Part shown: in pieces, positions 1 through 6,019 of the stretch
Layout of the letters: every line of letters begins with the position of its first letter
Position numbering within the stretch: position 1 is the first letter of the stretch
NCBI GenBank assembly: GCA_005239655.1
Contig: SBBP01000167.1
Coordinates: 1 to 6,385 of the forward strand
Length of the DNA: 6,385 nucleotides
Origin: Candidatus Microgenomatus auricola
Lineage (GTDB): Bacteria; Patescibacteriota; Patescibacteriia; UBA9570; XYC2-FULL-38-9
Direction: 5' to 3'
The notes under the pieces: model-generated
Seen by the model: only the letters and a program-made list of their open reading frames with translations
Databases searched by the model: none
What the model was told of the DNA's origin: nothing
Made by a program: the position numbers and the translations under genes

Positions 1-1
1 A

Positions 2-36
2 GCGCGTACAGAGCACACGCGCCCGCCACTTTTTTT
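2..36 (+). terminator. Possible terminator-like hairpin with T-tract
   Basis: A GC-rich 6-bp inverted repeat (GCGCGT at 2-7, ACGCGC at 17-22, 9-nt loop) is followed by seven consecutive T at 30-36. On the plus strand this resembles an intrinsic terminator for a gene ending left of the window. Against it, 7 nt separate the stem from the T-tract, where a classical terminator has them adjacent. It lies just past the end of the minus-strand C39-like gene, so a convergent left-hand gene would explain its position. On the minus strand there is no T-tract after the stem. This is a weak call. Confidence 0.3.
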
Positions 37-52
37 ATTCTGAACGTAAAAA

Positions 53-859
53 TTATTCTTCCGGCCGCGCGACAATCATGACTGTGCGACCGGATTCCAC
101 ATTCCCGCCGTTCCAGTCGTGCACAGCGTTGTAGACTGTTTCATAGTCGTAGGTGTATCCTTCGCCGCGTTTTGTTCCCGGGTCGTTGGTGATCACTTTC
201 GTTTCGGTGTAGCCGACGATCACAAGCATGTGGTACAGGGGCCCTGGGGTCGTGTAGTTTGGATTACCTAAGTTGCGCCCAGCAGCCGGAACAATCACGG
301 GGTAGCCAGATGAAATCGCTTCTTTCACTTGATCCCACGTAAAGTCATAGACGACATCTGTCTCGACATCGTAAAAATCGTGCAGGAGTTTTGCGGTTTC
401 TTCAGCAGTGATGTCAATCGGATAGCCTTGATCCTCCACATAGTCGACCAGTTGCAAAATCGCACGGTCGGCATCTTCTGCGTCTGCGATTGTTCGTCCG
501 GTTAAGTAGCGTCCAACCATCAGCATGCTGGCTTCTTCGCATGCTTCTTTGTACGGCAAATCCCAAATGCCGTGTGGCGCTTGCGGGGTGTATGGTACAT
601 CGAGAGAATATTTTTTCGGCAGGTGTGGGTTTTCGGTCGTCGGGGAGTTGGTGTCTGTTGTACTGATCGTGCTATTGATATTTGAGGCCGTTGCATTTTC
701 GGAATTCGTGTTTTCGATTGTTGTGGCGACGGCATTGGTATTTTTTATCCCGACAGCAGAATTCCCAAAGCGTTCAAAATCCAAAAACAGCCACACCCCA
801 CCGGTTGCCGCGCCGATGCCGAGCAAAAACATTCCAATAGCGAGTAGTTTGAACCTCAC
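53..859 (-). CDS. Membrane-anchored C39-like cysteine peptidase (Peptidase_C39_2 type)
   Basis: Predicted extracytoplasmic papain-like cysteine peptidase, 268 aa from the GTG at 857-859. Residues about 3-28 form one hydrophobic signal-anchor segment. Residues about 35-85 are a low-complexity Asn/Thr/Ser/Glu linker. The C39-like domain runs from about 84 to the end. Likely catalytic residues are Cys107 in EACEEAS, His210 in YHMLVIVGY and Asp226 in NDPGT, with Gln93 in YTPQAP as the probable oxyanion residue. These match the C39_2 family, many of whose members are secreted and lack the ABC-transporter fusion of bacteriocin-processing C39 enzymes. The frame stays open up to a TTG at 904, but GTG 859 is preferred because it overlaps the upstream TGA stop (GTGA), which suggests translational coupling. 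ATG at 830-832 is an alternative that keeps the hydrophobic segment. The substrate is unknown; surface protein or peptide processing is inference. Confidence 0.85.
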   Translation of the reverse strand: MRFKLLAIGMFLLGIGAATGGVWLFLDFERFGNSAVGIKNTNAVATTIENTNSENATASNINSTISTTDTNSPTTENPHLPKKYSLDVPYTPQAPHGIWDLPYKEACEEASMLMVGRYLTGRTIADAEDADRAILQLVDYVEDQGYPIDITAEETAKLLHDFYDVETDVVYDFTWDQVKEAISSGYPVIVPAAGRNLGNPNYTTPGPLYHMLVIVGYTETKVITNDPGTKRGEGYTYDYETVYNAVHDWNGGNVESGRTVMIVARPEE

Positions 860-1236
860 GCCTCCAAATATTCTTTCATTGGGCCCAGATAGTATTCCCG
901 CCAACCGCGTTCGATGTCATCAAATTCTTCGTCCGGAATATTTTCTTGGCGTAGTGTGACTGTGGTATCGTCGCCCTCAGATTCCAGTGTGAATGTGACG
1001 ATCGATGGTTCCTCCCACTCACCGCCATACCACTCTTGCACCAACTTTTCACCGGGAATCACTTCGGTATTTTTTCCAAATACCGTTCCGTCCCACAGTG
1101 TGAATTCTTTTTCTGCTTCGTCGCTCATATTCGCAGGCCCGCCACCCCACCCGTCGATGGTCGCGTTGTCGACGAATGCATTCCATACGTCTTCGACGGG
1201 AGCGTGAATCGTGTACGTTTGTTCGAGTGATTTCAT
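856..1236 (-). CDS. SRPBCC / AHSA1-like domain protein
   Basis: Small cytosolic protein of 126 aa that is essentially one SRPBCC (START/Bet v1-like) domain of the AHSA1 type. Supporting features are the opening strand with I-H-A-P-V-E-D-V-W (residues 10-18), W30 in the first helix region, the W-D-G-T-V-F-G turn (48-54), V-I-P-G-E-K-L-V-Q-E-W (59-69), the T-T-V-T-L strand (91-95) and a C-terminal G-W-R-E-Y-Y helix (111-116). Length is normal for a single-domain member. The family binds hydrophobic ligands or, in Aha1-like members, contacts Hsp90; nothing here tells which. ATG at 1236 is the natural start because the fold begins there, but no clear Shine-Dalgarno precedes it. It is first in a two-gene unit with the C39-like peptidase (4-nt overlap) and diverges from the helicase gene across 41 bp. 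Confidence 0.85.
   Translation of the reverse strand: MKSLEQTYTIHAPVEDVWNAFVDNATIDGWGGGPANMSDEAEKEFTLWDGTVFGKNTEVIPGEKLVQEWYGGEWEEPSIVTFTLESEGDDTTVTLRQENIPDEEFDDIERGWREYYLGPMKEYLEA
861..865 (-). promoter_or_regulatory. Shine-Dalgarno GGAGG for the C39-like gene
   Basis: On the minus strand GGAGG is followed by one C and then GTGA, the overlapping start/stop. The core is strong, but 1 nt of spacing is shorter than usual. It may act through reinitiation by ribosomes finishing the SRPBCC gene. Alternatively the true start is the ATG at 832, which has no close SD of its own. Confidence 0.45.
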
Positions 1237-1239
1237 AAG

Positions 1240-1249
1240 TTGACGTCAA
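1240..1249. repeat. Perfect 10-bp palindrome TTGACGTCAA (candidate operator)
   Basis: TTGACGTCAA reads the same on both strands. It contains the -35 hexamer of the helicase promoter and lies 3 nt upstream of the SRPBCC start codon on the other strand. A protein bound here could affect both divergent genes. No regulator is known, and a 10-bp palindrome can occur by chance. Confidence 0.4.
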
Positions 1250-1268
1250 TGCTCAAACGATGTAGTAT
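1240..1268 (+). promoter_or_regulatory. Sigma70-type promoter for the DEAD-box helicase
   Basis: A -35 box TTGACG (1240-1245, 5/6 to consensus) and a -10 box TAGTAT (1263-1268, 4/6) are separated by exactly 17 nt. The predicted transcription start, about 1274-1276, is only 2-4 nt before the helicase ATG at 1278. The transcript would therefore be leaderless or nearly so, in keeping with the absence of a Shine-Dalgarno sequence. Confidence 0.6.
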
Positions 1269-1277
1269 TGTGTTTTG

Positions 1278-2534
1278 ATGTCCACACATACTCTACACAC
1301 AATCACGAATTTTGACCAGCTCGGCGTCTCGCCGAGTTTATTGAATATTTTGCATCGCCTGAAATGGGCCACACCCACGCCGATTCAGGCCCAGGCTATT
1401 CCCATCGCACTGCAGGGGAAGGATGTCGTTGGCATTGCACAGACAGGAACAGGGAAGACACTGGCATTTTCACTGCCAATGCTGCAACGCATCGGAACAA
1501 CAGGCGGCAAAGGGTTGGTGATTTTGCCGACGCGCGAACTGGCGCTCCAAGTGGATGAGGTGTTGCATCGCGTTGGTCGTAGTCTTGGTCTGCGCACCGC
1601 GGTGTTGATTGGCGGCGCGTCCATGGGTAAACAGATTGAAGCAATCAAAAAGCGTCCGCATATCATTGTGGCAACGCCGGGGCGTTTGATTGATTTGCTG
1701 CAACAGAAAGTGGTGTCGTTGCAGGAAACGAAAGTACTTGTGCTGGATGAGGCGGATCGGATGTTTGATATGGGATTTGCTCCACAGATCAAACGTATTG
1801 TCGAGTTGGTGCCAAAACAGCGTCAGACCATGCTCTTCTCAGCGACGATGCCGCCCGAGATTGCAAAACTGGCCGCGAATTACATGCAGTTGCCGTTGCG
1901 CATTGAAGTTGCCCCTCCGGGCACGGTGGCCGAACGTGTTGAGCAAGAAATGATTCTCGTGCGCAAGGAAGATAAAGCTGCGATGCTGCAAAAATTGCTC
2001 GCACAGTACAAGCGCACGGTGTTGGTGTTCACGCGTACAAAGCATGGCGCGAAGAAAGTCACCAAAGTCATCCAGCACATGGGCCACACCGCTGCAGAAA
2101 TTCATTCCAATCGTTCGTTGAACCAACGCAAAGCCGCGTTGGATGGATTCAAATCCGGACGATATCGTGTTCTGGTTGCGACGGACATTGCCGCGCGTGG
2201 GATTGACGTCACCAATATTGAACTCGTTCTCAACTATGATTTACCAGACAACCCGGACGATTACGTGCATCGCATTGGTCGTACCGGACGTGCCGGATTG
2301 AAAGGGCATGCAATTTCTTTGGCCACACCGGATCAAAAAAGTGACATTCGCGATATTGAACGCGTTGTTCGCGCCGAGTTGATGATTACCGCAGCGCCGG
2401 GAACGTCACTCAACGATTTGCATCATTCGCAACCACAGCCGTCCAGTCAACAGCATCGCCAACGTCGACCGCAGCGCGGAGGGGGACATCGTCGATCTGG
2501 ACACAGCGGCCACCATCAGCGTCATCGTCGATAG
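1278..2534 (+). CDS. DEAD-box ATP-dependent RNA helicase, RhlE-like
   Basis: ATP-dependent RNA helicase of 418 aa, expected to remodel RNA duplexes or ribonucleoproteins in the cytosol (ribosome assembly, mRNA turnover or cold adaptation in the family). All core motifs are intact: upstream Phe12 and the Q motif (PTPIQ, 33-37), Walker A AQTGTGKT (54-61), PTRELA (84-89), TPGR (133-136), DEAD (157-160), SAT (188-190), ATDIAARGID (301-310) and HRIGRTGR (331-338). The stretches around DEADRMFDMGF and HSNRSLNQRKAALDGF resemble the RhlE branch, so this subfamily call is by resemblance. The tail, about 381-418, is low complexity and rich in His, Arg, Gln and Gly, probably an RNA-contacting extension. 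ATG 1278 is chosen over TTG 1275; the Q motif follows directly, so a later start is unlikely. No SD is visible. The M23 gene begins 34 nt downstream on the same strand. Confidence 0.97.
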   Translation: MSTHTLHTITNFDQLGVSPSLLNILHRLKWATPTPIQAQAIPIALQGKDVVGIAQTGTGKTLAFSLPMLQRIGTTGGKGLVILPTRELALQVDEVLHRVGRSLGLRTAVLIGGASMGKQIEAIKKRPHIIVATPGRLIDLLQQKVVSLQETKVLVLDEADRMFDMGFAPQIKRIVELVPKQRQTMLFSATMPPEIAKLAANYMQLPLRIEVAPPGTVAERVEQEMILVRKEDKAAMLQKLLAQYKRTVLVFTRTKHGAKKVTKVIQHMGHTAAEIHSNRSLNQRKAALDGFKSGRYRVLVATDIAARGIDVTNIELVLNYDLPDNPDDYVHRIGRTGRAGLKGHAISLATPDQKSDIRDIERVVRAELMITAAPGTSLNDLHHSQPQPSSQQHRQRRPQRGGGHRRSGHSGHHQRHRR

Positions 2535-2554
2535 TGCTGCACACGGCAACGTGT

Positions 2555-2560
2555 TAGACT
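2555..2560 (+). promoter_or_regulatory. Possible -10 box (TAGACT) just upstream of the M23 gene
   Basis: TAGACT has the TAnnnT form and ends 8 nt before the ATG at 2569, nearly the same spacing as the helicase -10 box (9 nt before its ATG). No convincing -35 box lies upstream. If real, the M23 gene would have its own, again leaderless, transcript besides any read-through from the helicase. The only SD-like sequence, AGAAG, lies 1 nt before the ATG, too close to be useful. Confidence 0.3.
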
Positions 2561-2568
2561 ATAGAAGT

Positions 2569-3672
2569 ATGAACAGAATCGGTTTTCTTTTCCTGCTGGT
2601 GTGTTTTGCATTGGGTGCACGTTGTGACAATGGTGGAACACCAGCACTTAACACACAAACAAACAACCGGAATCAAAATGTGAATGGAGTCACACCGCCC
2701 ACCTCGGTGCAGCCAGAATCGACGGCGGTCAGCGCGGTGGTCGTGCCCGTGCACGGTTACGCCACACAACGCACATTCAAAGCATTTGGTGAGTTCATCG
2801 ATGATCGATTCTATGGCTACCATGTGGGAGACGATGTCGAGGTTGATGATGTCAACGCAGAAGTTCCCGTGTATGCAATTGCGGATGGGAGTGTCGTCTC
2901 TGCACAGCAGGCCGCAGGCTATGGTGGGGTCATTATTCTCGAACATCCTATTGAAGGGGAAACCTATCACGCACTCTACGGACACGTGGATTTCAGCTTA
3001 GTGACACTCGCCGCAGGCGACGTTGTAGCGAAAGGCGATCAGATCGCAGTGCTTGGCGATCACGAATCGGAAGAAACCGACGGTGAGCGCAAACATTTAC
3101 ATTTTTCCATTCGCCGCGGAAGCGATAGTCGTTCGGATGGTTATGTCGATACAGAGGATGCTGTTGATCAATGGGTGAACCCGCAGAATTTTTTCAGCGC
3201 CTATGGTATCACGATGCTGCCCACGCGATCGTTTGATCCGCAGAATGATGTCGGTGGCGATGTGTTTGCGCTGTCATTCACCATTCCAGAAGGGATGGAG
3301 GTGGAATACATTCCCAGCCTCGAAGCGCTGAACATATTTACACTCAGTGGACAGGGCTCGGCACGCGAGCGGTCGCAACTGCTCATTCGCTATTTTGATG
3401 CCAGTCAATTTTTGACGCTGCAGACTGTTGATGTGTTGGAGACAACAGAGTCCACCGTCGGAGCGGGGAACTACACGGCGAAGCAGTATCTGATTCAAAA
3501 GAAAGCAGGTGTTCCGGATTTTGTTGACCAACCAGCGTGGCGCAACACAAAACATACCGTAACCGATTTCCGAGGCGCTGAAGGTCCAACACGCTACTAC
3601 GTTGTTGCCGCAAATCCAGATTTAGAAAGGGAAATCTACCAACGCATTCTGGACAGCATGACACTTCAGTAG
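2569..3672 (+). CDS. Secreted M23-family (LytM-type) metallopeptidase with extra C-terminal domain
   Basis: Predicted zinc endopeptidase acting on peptidoglycan cross-links outside the membrane, 367 aa from ATG 2569. Residues 1-20 are a signal peptide (M-N-R-I then a hydrophobic run). Cys19 follows G-A-R, a poor lipobox, so a lipid anchor is possible but not assured. Residues about 21-60 are an Asn/Thr/Pro/Ser-rich linker. The peptidase domain (about 60-210) has the H-x-G-x-D motif (His85, Asp89), the Y-G-H motif (His139) and H-x-H (His176, His178). Zinc ligands and catalytic His are thus all present, unlike degenerate LytM factors. Residues about 224-367 form a separate domain I cannot name, ending in Y-Y-V-V-A-A-N-P-D-L-E-R; similar tails occur on lipoproteins of related bacteria by my recollection. 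A GTG at 2551 would add six residues ahead of the signal peptide and is less likely. Confidence 0.9.
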   Translation: MNRIGFLFLLVCFALGARCDNGGTPALNTQTNNRNQNVNGVTPPTSVQPESTAVSAVVVPVHGYATQRTFKAFGEFIDDRFYGYHVGDDVEVDDVNAEVPVYAIADGSVVSAQQAAGYGGVIILEHPIEGETYHALYGHVDFSLVTLAAGDVVAKGDQIAVLGDHESEETDGERKHLHFSIRRGSDSRSDGYVDTEDAVDQWVNPQNFFSAYGITMLPTRSFDPQNDVGGDVFALSFTIPEGMEVEYIPSLEALNIFTLSGQGSARERSQLLIRYFDASQFLTLQTVDVLETTESTVGAGNYTAKQYLIQKKAGVPDFVDQPAWRNTKHTVTDFRGAEGPTRYYVVAANPDLEREIYQRILDSMTLQ

Positions 3673-3688
3673 TCGCCGGACGCGAAGA
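3673..3688. other. 16-bp convergent intergenic gap
   Basis: Only 16 bp separate the stop of the M23 gene from the stop of the histidine kinase on the other strand. A 5-bp inverted repeat (TAGTC at 3670-3674, GACTA at 3687-3691) includes both TAG stop codons and encloses a 12-nt GC-rich loop. No T-run follows on either strand, so I do not call a terminator. Transcripts of both genes probably overlap at their 3' ends. Confidence 0.5.
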
Positions 3689-5788
3689 CTAATCCAACTG
3701 CGCTAACCCTTTCTCGCCAGATAGTTTTTTCATGCCCGTGAGCGGGTAGGCAATATAAAATGTCGTGCCTTTTCCCACTTCCGTGTCAAACCACATCTTT
3801 CCACCGGAGAGGTCGATAATAATTTGTACGAGGTACAAACCTAAACCACTGCCTTCCGGTGACGCATGCAACGCATTCTCAGCGCGGTAGAATTTTTCAT
3901 ACACCCGTGCTTGCGCTTCCTTGGGGATACCAATGCCATGGTCCTCAATGCTCACCAGCAGATACGATCCTGAACGCAAATGTGGATTCTTGGTTCCACG
4001 CCTGACCGTGCGTTTTGCAATGTGCACCGTCACCTCACTCCGTCGATTCTGTGGAGAGTAGCGAATCGCATTGGTGAGTACATTATGAATGACCTGTCGA
4101 TAGAGATTCTGGTCAAGTGGCACGAGCGGCAGTGTGTTTTTTGGCGCCTCTATTTTCAAAAGGCATTTTGTTCCCTTCGTGAGAGGAAATACCTCTTTTA
4201 CCGTATCGCGGATGAGTGCGGTCACATCGATTGGGACGGGTTGAATCCGCATGCGCCCGGATTCAATGCGTGAAACATTCAAGAGGTCGTTGACGAGCAA
4301 AACCAGGCGTTTGCTCCCTCGATAAATTTCCTGCAAGTACTCTTTTTGATCATTGTTCACTTTGCCGGCATCACCGGCAAGCAGCAACTCTATGTACCAG
4401 TTCATCGTTGTAAGTGGGGTGCGCAGCTGATGTGACGCCACAGAAACGAAACTGCTTTTTTGCTCGTCAATGTTTTTTTCTTTGGTGACATCACGGAAAA
4501 TTTCAATCGCGCCAATAATTTGGTCTCCAAGCATGATTGGGGTGACCGTGATTGCCACGGGGAATTTTGACTGGTCACGCCGCATGTAGTAGTATTTCAT
4601 TGAGGTCGTAATTTTTTCTCCCGTAAAGAGCGCAACCGGATGTGCCCGTTTTTCGTATGGAACCAGCTTGCCAGTCTCATCAACCATTGGCATCACTGCA
4701 GTTACGGGTTTGCCACTCACTTCTTCCGCGCTCCAACCAAGCATTTTTTCAAACCCGGGGTTCACGCGCACGACCCGTGTATCATCGTCGGTCACCACAA
4801 GCCCATCGCCAATGCTTTCGAGCATCGCCTCGTCTTTAGCTTTGGAACGCTGTGAGACTTGCAGCTGTTCTGCCAGGTCGCGTTCCTTTTTTCGTGTGAT
4901 GCCGAGCGCGCTCTTCAGTTCATCCTCGGCATTGGCAAGCAATGCATTTTGGCGAATGAGAGCGTTTTCTCCCTCTTCTGCCTGATGGAACAGTGCATAC
5001 ATGCTGCTCAACGATCCGACGATAATCGCAATGTTTGCGGCCTGTTTGACGATAAGTGCGCCGTAGAAGAGCGGGTCATACAGCACAAACGACCTTGCCA
5101 TGAATACCACGTGGGCCATGCTCAGCAACAGCAGTGAAGTGATGATGCACAATTCCGCGGTATTCTCCTTCCATTTGCCACGGAAAAGGAACCCAATGAC
5201 ACTCACCCCAAGCAGGGCGGCAGGGATCAGCTCCCACGGTCGTGTCAAACCCCAGAATTGACCATGCGGAGGTGGGGGAAGGGGAACAAACAGGAAGAAA
5301 ATGAGAATGGCGAACGTGAGTGTACCCACAAAGAAGTAGAGCACCCGTTCGCCGATCAGTTGAGCACTGCCGAAGAATTTTTCAATCCGGAGCGTCAGCC
5401 AGCTCAGGAACATCAGAATACTAAAGACCGTCTGAGAGGCTAGCCAGCTCCATGGAAGGGAGGTGTGCGCGCTGTTCACGGCAAAGCCCAGCGTTTCTGT
5501 CCAAATCAACAGTTGGACGATATCGATGAGTGCGACGCTGGTAAATGCGGTTCCAATAAACAGCAACGTGTCGTTCCGCCGTGAGTAATAGCGAACGAAT
5601 GCAATCATGCCAACGATGCCGGTCAGTGTCGCATCAATGCCGGTGAGCAGGCCATAGAAGTCTTGATGTGCATTCCACCCAATGAAATCGATGACGAAGT
5701 CGAGGAAAAGAGGCCCAAGAATAGCCCCGAAAATTATGGCTAATTGTAGGCCTGTTACTCCCTTTTGTGATGCCTGGGACCCCTCCAT
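3689..5788 (-). CDS. Multi-TM sensor histidine kinase with PAS domain (HisKA-HATPase_c)
   Basis: Membrane-bound hybrid-free histidine kinase of 699 aa from ATG 5788. Residues about 14-267 contain roughly eight hydrophobic segments, with a Pro-run (L-P-P-P-P-H) in the loop after the fifth. The block including L-L-F-I-G-T-A-F-T-S-V-A-L-I-D-I-V-Q-L is reminiscent of the MASE3 sensory domain, though this is tentative. A charged coiled-coil-like linker (about 269-320) leads to a PAS domain (about 320-436), then HisKA with His453 in S-H-Q-L-R-T-P-L, and HATPase_c with the N-box (Asn569, Asn573), D-H-G-I-G-I-P (616-622), the F-box Y-E-K-F-Y-R-A and G-S-G-L-G-L-Y-L (646-653). No receiver domain or adjacent response regulator is visible, so it is an orphan kinase as far as the window shows. 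The acidic residue normally after the phospho-His is Gln here. The frame also has a GTG at 5797; ATG 5788 is preferred because of the AAGGTG upstream. It diverges from the surface-protein gene. Confidence 0.93.
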   Translation of the reverse strand: MEGSQASQKGVTGLQLAIIFGAILGPLFLDFVIDFIGWNAHQDFYGLLTGIDATLTGIVGMIAFVRYYSRRNDTLLFIGTAFTSVALIDIVQLLIWTETLGFAVNSAHTSLPWSWLASQTVFSILMFLSWLTLRIEKFFGSAQLIGERVLYFFVGTLTFAILIFFLFVPLPPPPHGQFWGLTRPWELIPAALLGVSVIGFLFRGKWKENTAELCIITSLLLLSMAHVVFMARSFVLYDPLFYGALIVKQAANIAIIVGSLSSMYALFHQAEEGENALIRQNALLANAEDELKSALGITRKKERDLAEQLQVSQRSKAKDEAMLESIGDGLVVTDDDTRVVRVNPGFEKMLGWSAEEVSGKPVTAVMPMVDETGKLVPYEKRAHPVALFTGEKITTSMKYYYMRRDQSKFPVAITVTPIMLGDQIIGAIEIFRDVTKEKNIDEQKSSFVSVASHQLRTPLTTMNWYIELLLAGDAGKVNNDQKEYLQEIYRGSKRLVLLVNDLLNVSRIESGRMRIQPVPIDVTALIRDTVKEVFPLTKGTKCLLKIEAPKNTLPLVPLDQNLYRQVIHNVLTNAIRYSPQNRRSEVTVHIAKRTVRRGTKNPHLRSGSYLLVSIEDHGIGIPKEAQARVYEKFYRAENALHASPEGSGLGLYLVQIIIDLSGGKMWFDTEVGKGTTFYIAYPLTGMKKLSGEKGLAQLD

Positions 5789-5796
5789 ACGCCTCA

Positions 5797-5802
5797 CACC
5801 TT
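5797..5802 (-). promoter_or_regulatory. Shine-Dalgarno AAGGTG for the histidine kinase
   Basis: On the minus strand AAGGTG ends 8 nt before ATG 5788. The same bases overlap the alternative GTG start at 5795-5797, which would leave that start without usable spacing. This favours the ATG, giving 699 rather than 702 aa. A second GAGG lies 3 nt before the ATG. Confidence 0.5.
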
Positions 5803-5879
5803 ACCACGGTTACGACGCACAGAAAAGCCGCTGCCTCATGTGGATATCTTTAACAAATCCTTGCACGATTATGCGAAGT

Positions 5880-5894
5880 ATGATAAGCTATCAT
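5880..5894. repeat. Inverted repeat ATGATA-AGC-TATCAT (candidate operator)
   Basis: Perfect 6-bp arms surround a 3-nt centre. It lies about 90 bp upstream of the kinase start and 125 bp upstream of the surface-protein start. The shape suits a dimeric DNA-binding protein, but no partner is known and AT-rich DNA produces such repeats readily. Confidence 0.3.
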
Positions 5895-5945
5895 TAATGA
5901 AATCCATAGAATGTTCTGGATGTTGAACCAAACGAACAAGGAAAC

Positions 5946-5983
5946 GCAGTGTAACTCGGTGAAGACTTACTGCTTTTTGTTTT
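5946..5983 (+). terminator. Terminator-like hairpin with T-tract upstream of the surface-protein gene
   Basis: GCAGT (5946-5950) pairs with ACTGC (5969-5973), followed at once by TTTTTGTTTT (5974-5983). An A-run before the stem (5942-5944) could extend pairing into the T-tract past one mismatch. Inside the loop GTAA (5951-5954) could instead pair with TTAC (5967-5970), giving a competing fold. No plus-strand gene lies between the kinase and this point, so it would end either a short untranslated RNA or read-in from antisense transcription. The stem is short, so this stays tentative. Confidence 0.35.
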
Positions 5984-5993
5984 AATTTAAAGG

Positions 5994-5999
5994 CATAAT
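5994..5999 (+). promoter_or_regulatory. Possible -10 box (CATAAT) for the surface-protein gene
   Basis: CATAAT matches the TATAAT consensus at 5 of 6 positions and lies 20 nt before ATG 6020, just downstream of the terminator-like hairpin. No good -35 box is found at 16-18 nt spacing. The predicted leader would be about 14 nt and carries no Shine-Dalgarno sequence. Confidence 0.3.
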
Positions 6000-6019
6000 T
6001 CATTAATTAATAATATAAC

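Larger units (their letters stand above)
5789..6019. other. AT-rich divergent intergenic region between kinase and surface-protein genes
   Basis: This 231-bp stretch is the longest non-coding part of the window and is clearly richer in A+T on its right half than the genes around it. It must hold the start signals for both flanking divergent genes. It contains an inverted repeat at 5880-5894, a terminator-like hairpin at 5946-5983, a CATAAT box at 5994-5999 and the AT palindrome ATTAATTAAT at 6002-6011. I see no tRNA, CRISPR repeat or supported small gene in it. Confidence 0.6.

Noticed and set aside
856..858. Alternative genetic code with TGA read as glycine
   Set aside because: TGA is the natural end of the SRPBCC domain at normal family length, so the standard bacterial code fits.
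525..959. Plus-strand frame of 144 codons
   Set aside because: It is antisense to the C39-like and SRPBCC genes, crosses both, and shows no recognisable domain.
3670..3691. Bidirectional terminator formed by TAGTC/GACTA across the two stop codons
   Set aside because: Only five base pairs, a 12-nt loop and no T-tract on either strand.
5861..5884. Plus-strand promoter TTGCAC with TATGAT that could drive a small RNA ending at the 5983 T-tract
   Set aside because: The spacing between the boxes is 12 nt, too short for a sigma70 promoter, and TTGCAC matches the -35 consensus poorly.
5897..5926. Tiny plus-strand frame encoding MKSIECSGC
   Set aside because: Nine codons, no Shine-Dalgarno, and nothing beyond two Cys residues to suggest function.
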